64,000 nucleotides of DNA from Salinibacterium sp. PAMC 21357. Its GTDB lineage: Bacteria; Actinomycetota; Actinomycetes; Actinomycetales; Microbacteriaceae. The notes under the pieces were generated by a model that saw only the letters and a program-made list of their open reading frames with translations, was not told the origin of the DNA and did no database searches. A program made the position numbers and the translations under genes. This document shows, in pieces, positions 61,775 to 64,000 of the stretch (within the stretch, counting starts at the first letter, position 1; every line of letters starts with the position of its first letter). The stretch is from NCBI RefSeq assembly GCF_000247645.1, contig NZ_AHWA01000004.1:310001-374000 (forward strand). The letters run 5' to 3'.

Positions 61775-62029
61775 CTAAATGAAAGCGAAAATTGCTGTCG
61801 CCGCAGCCACGACAGCGAGCGACCCCACGATGCTGGCTGTCGCCCGCGCCACGAAGCGTTCTTTGCGATGAATGAGGATCTGAATGACAAACGTCAACAC
61901 GACGGCACCGGCGAGAGTAATCGCGAGCCACGTTACGCGCATGTCAGCAGTCGCCAATATGCCGATAATTATTGCGCCCGCAAGACTCAACAACCACACG
62001 GGAACAACGCTCCATTTTTGCCAAGTCAT
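61775..62029 (-). CDS. small membrane protein, three predicted helices
   Basis: The product has 84 residues. Helices are at about 7-25 (VVPVWLLSLAGAIIIGILA), 31-52 (VTWLAITLAGAVVLTFVIQI) and 62-82 (ATASIVGSLAVVAAATAIFA), with a basic loop (HRKERFVAR) between the last two. The family is unknown; the gene is on the same strand as the small peptide and nitrobindin genes. Confidence 0.6.
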   Translation of the reverse strand: MTWQKWSVVPVWLLSLAGAIIIGILATADMRVTWLAITLAGAVVLTFVIQILIHRKERFVARATASIVGSLAVVAAATAIFAFI

Positions 62030-62121
62030 ACCACCATCGTAGCTAGCTCAAGCGACGCAGCACGCGTTCACGGGCTCTCGAATCGATGGGTAGAATACTT
62101 TTCACGCAGTGGGGAGGCCAA

Positions 62122-62928
62122 ATGGCACACATCTTGATGCTTAGCTCTGCGCCCAATGCTGATCCATTGCCCGCCCTGGGCTTGCTCAGTCATATGGTCG
62201 AAGTGGTCGTTGCTGCGCCCGCAACTCTCGTTGCATCACCAACAACCGACCTCATTATTGTTGACGCCACGACAAACCTTGCCGCGGCCAAAGGTCTCTG
62301 CAATGTGCTCTACACGAGCGGCATATCTTGCCCACTCTTCGTGGTCGTGAACGATGGCGGATTCGCTGCGATCAACGACCAATGGCACCTCGACGACCTC
62401 CTCGTTGCGGCCGCTGGCCCCGCCGAAGTGGATGCCCGCATTCGTCTGGCCCTGGCTCGCCGCGAAGGTGAGAGTTCGTCATCGAAGATCCGCGCATCCG
62501 GAATCGTTATTGACGAAGCTAGCTACTCGGCAAAGGCGAAAGACCGCTCGCTCGACCTCACTTTTAAAGAGTTTGAGCTATTGCGCTTTTTGGCCTCGCA
62601 CCCCACCCACGTATTCACTCGCGAGCAGCTACTCAGCGAAGTGTGGGGCTACGACTACTTCGGCGGAACCCGCACCGTTGACGTGCATGTCCGTCGCTTG
62701 CGCGCCAAACTCGGCGATCTGGAATCGCTCATTGGAACCGTGCGCAACGTCGGCTACTGCTTCAACATTGCCGAAGAAGTAGAGAAGCCGTCAACAATTT
62801 TGACTCAGAACACGGCGACAGCTGCCATCTCGGCCACTCCCGACGCCAATGACTCCGCGAGCGCAGCGGGTACGGCCACGGACACCGCTGACGCCGTCGA
62901 TGCCGTGCAGCACTCGCTCGCGGGCTAG
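62122..62928 (+). CDS. GlnR-like orphan OmpR-family regulator
   Basis: ATG 62122, preceded by GGGAGG, gives 268 residues. The receiver is atypical: beta-1 ends LMLSSAPN, so the acidic pair is missing, one Asp remains in LIIVDATTNL, and the usual Lys-Pro is replaced by AAAGPAE. The winged helix is complete (LTFKEFELLRFLASHPTHVF, VWGYDYFGGTRTVDVHVRRL). This is the pattern of actinobacterial GlnR, which controls nitrogen genes without a partner kinase. A 60-residue Ala/Thr/Asp tail follows. The nitrogen role is inferred from the receiver type. Confidence 0.75.
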   Translation: MAHILMLSSAPNADPLPALGLLSHMVEVVVAAPATLVASPTTDLIIVDATTNLAAAKGLCNVLYTSGISCPLFVVVNDGGFAAINDQWHLDDLLVAAAGPAEVDARIRLALARREGESSSSKIRASGIVIDEASYSAKAKDRSLDLTFKEFELLRFLASHPTHVFTREQLLSEVWGYDYFGGTRTVDVHVRRLRAKLGDLESLIGTVRNVGYCFNIAEEVEKPSTILTQNTATAAISATPDANDSASAAGTATDTADAVDAVQHSLAG

Positions 62929-63026
62929 CGCACGCCAACCCTCAACAGTCCCGCGGTTTTTTGCTAAACAGCACCATTACCGGGCGAGTTAATCAGTTGT
63001 TCATCACCGAGTGGCAGGATGATCTA

Positions 63027-64000
63027 ATGGACAACGACAGTGCGATAGCCGATCCCAGCTCCGCAACAGATTCGCTCGACGAATACGACATCGATGAATC
63101 ATCAAGTGTTGACGATGGCACGTTGATCGCCGACCGATACCTCGATCGCGAACTGAGCTGGCTTGCCTTCAACCAGCGAGTGCTCGAATTGGCAGAAGAC
63201 CAGTCATTGCCGCTGCTGGAGCGCGCTAACTTCTTAGCCATTTTCGCCAGCAACCTCGACGAGTTCTTCATGGTGCGGGTCGCCGGCCTCAAGCGCCGAA
63301 TCGTGACCGGGCTCGCTGTGCCCACCAACACTGGCCGTGCGCCCACCGACGTTCTCGACGAACTCAGTGCTGCCGCTCACGCACTTCAGGAACGTCACGC
63401 TGCAGAATTTCGCAACAGCGTAAAGCCGGCGATGGATGCGGAGGGCATTCACATTGAAACGTGGGCCGACCTTGGCCCCGAAGACCGCGAGCGCGTTTAC
63501 GAGATTTTCTCCAACCAGATTTTTCCTGTGCTCATGCCGCTGGCGGTCGACCCCGCACATCCGTTCCCGTACATCTCGGGGCTCTCGCTTAATCTTTCTA
63601 TTCGAGTACGCAATCCCAAAACGAAGAAAGAAGAATTCGCGCGCCTCAAGGTACCGAGCGTTCTACCGCGCTTCATTCAGCTGCCCGACGACGGCACAGA
63701 CCAGTTGCGTTATATCCCGCTCGAAGATTTGATCTCTAACCATCTCGGAGCCCTGTTTCCCGGCATGGAGATCTTGGCGCACCACGAGTTTCGCGTCACG
63801 CGCAACGAAGATGTCAACGTCGACGAAGACGAGTCAGAAAACCTCATCAAGTCGCTCGAGAAGCAGATTCTGAACCGTCGCTTCGGTCCGCCTATCCGGC
63901 TGGAGATCACCGATGACATGGATGACGTCACGCTGGGCCTGCTCGTACGCGAACTGAAGATCACCGAGCAAGAGGTGTATCGCCTACCGGCACCACTCAA
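63027..64000 (+). CDS. ppk: polyphosphate kinase, N-terminal part (cut by window edge)
   Basis: The first 324 residues are present. The acidic, disordered N-terminus (about 1-35) precedes the PPK N-domain: RYLDRELSWLAFNQRVLELA, ANFLAIFASNLDEFFMVRVA. Middle-domain segments are VLMPLAVDPAHPFPYISGLS and QLRYIPLEDLISNHLGALFP. The catalytic histidine region would lie beyond the window. Ppk makes polyphosphate from ATP. AGGATGATCTA precedes the ATG. It lies 98 bp after the GlnR-like gene. Confidence 0.95.
   Translation, partial: MDNDSAIADPSSATDSLDEYDIDESSSVDDGTLIADRYLDRELSWLAFNQRVLELAEDQSLPLLERANFLAIFASNLDEFFMVRVAGLKRRIVTGLAVPTNTGRAPTDVLDELSAAAHALQERHAAEFRNSVKPAMDAEGIHIETWADLGPEDRERVYEIFSNQIFPVLMPLAVDPAHPFPYISGLSLNLSIRVRNPKTKKEEFARLKVPSVLPRFIQLPDDGTDQLRYIPLEDLISNHLGALFPGMEILAHHEFRVTRNEDVNVDEDESENLIKSLEKQILNRRFGPPIRLEITDDMDDVTLGLLVRELKITEQEVYRLPAPL

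Overview
The window looks like chromosome from a moderately GC-rich actinobacterium, most likely family Microbacteriaceae (a Salinibacterium- or Rhodoglobus-like organism; this is inferred from gene content and protein character, not from a search). Supporting signs are the XPB helicase with its partner gene, DUF3027, DUF3263 and DUF2530 genes, CarD, a WXG100 protein, the senX3-regX3/phoU/gpm block, a fused ispDF, a DtxR/IdeR regulator and many 4-bp start/stop overlaps. There is no sign of phage, plasmid, insertion sequence or CRISPR array.

Layout. 1-6.9 kb: a cut-off PASTA protein, tRNA-Arg, a CHAP cell-wall hydrolase, an HNH endonuclease, a likely structured small RNA, dtxR/ideR, serC, DUF2530, DUF3027 and a cold-shock protein. 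7.0-10.8 kb: a small membrane protein and the XPB helicase pair. 10.9-16.5 kb: a tightly coupled five-gene operon (OleA-like ketosynthase, family 2 glycosyltransferase, cytochrome P450, OleC-like ligase, OleD-like reductase) with no OleB. This is the best candidate for an undescribed pathway, probably a lipid-derived beta-lactone or a related product. 16.5-20.8 kb: a zinc-ribbon ORF, a decayed methyltransferase, a two-component system whose regulator is frameshifted, and a WXG100 protein. 20.9-26.6 kb: groEL with two CIRCE operators, LytR_C and DUF3263 genes, a heme-binding lipoprotein facing an HtaA protein, an acetyltransferase and msrB. 26.6-35 kb: a transporter, tRNA-Thr, an alcohol dehydrogenase and a LacI-controlled alpha-glucoside operon. 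35-39 kb: MarR, two DUF1761 genes (one truncated), YdeI-like and an ECF42 sigma factor with its YCII partner. 39-44.8 kb: a DsbA-like protein, a general sugar-importer ATPase, DUF4032, and an Lrp regulator divergent from a methionine gamma-lyase-like enzyme. 44.8-56.4 kb: the conserved rlmB-cysS-ispDF-carD-lpqE block, split by a 6.5-kb IclR-associated sugar-uptake segment. 56.4-64 kb: regX3-senX3, phoU, gpmA, a YgfZ-like protein, nitrobindin, small membrane proteins, a GlnR-like regulator and the start of ppk.

How the parts fit. Neither ABC sugar importer has its own ATPase; the UgpC/MsiK-type ATPase at 40.5 kb could energise both. DtxR is encoded here, and DtxR-box-like sites lie before the heme lipoprotein, the lpqE gene and the putative small RNA. 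Five genes (a TrcR-like regulator, ispDF, carD, lpqE, regX3) each read correctly only if one missing base is restored. Four of these lie within 2.6 kb and include genes expected to be essential, so sequencing or assembly deletions are the most likely cause.
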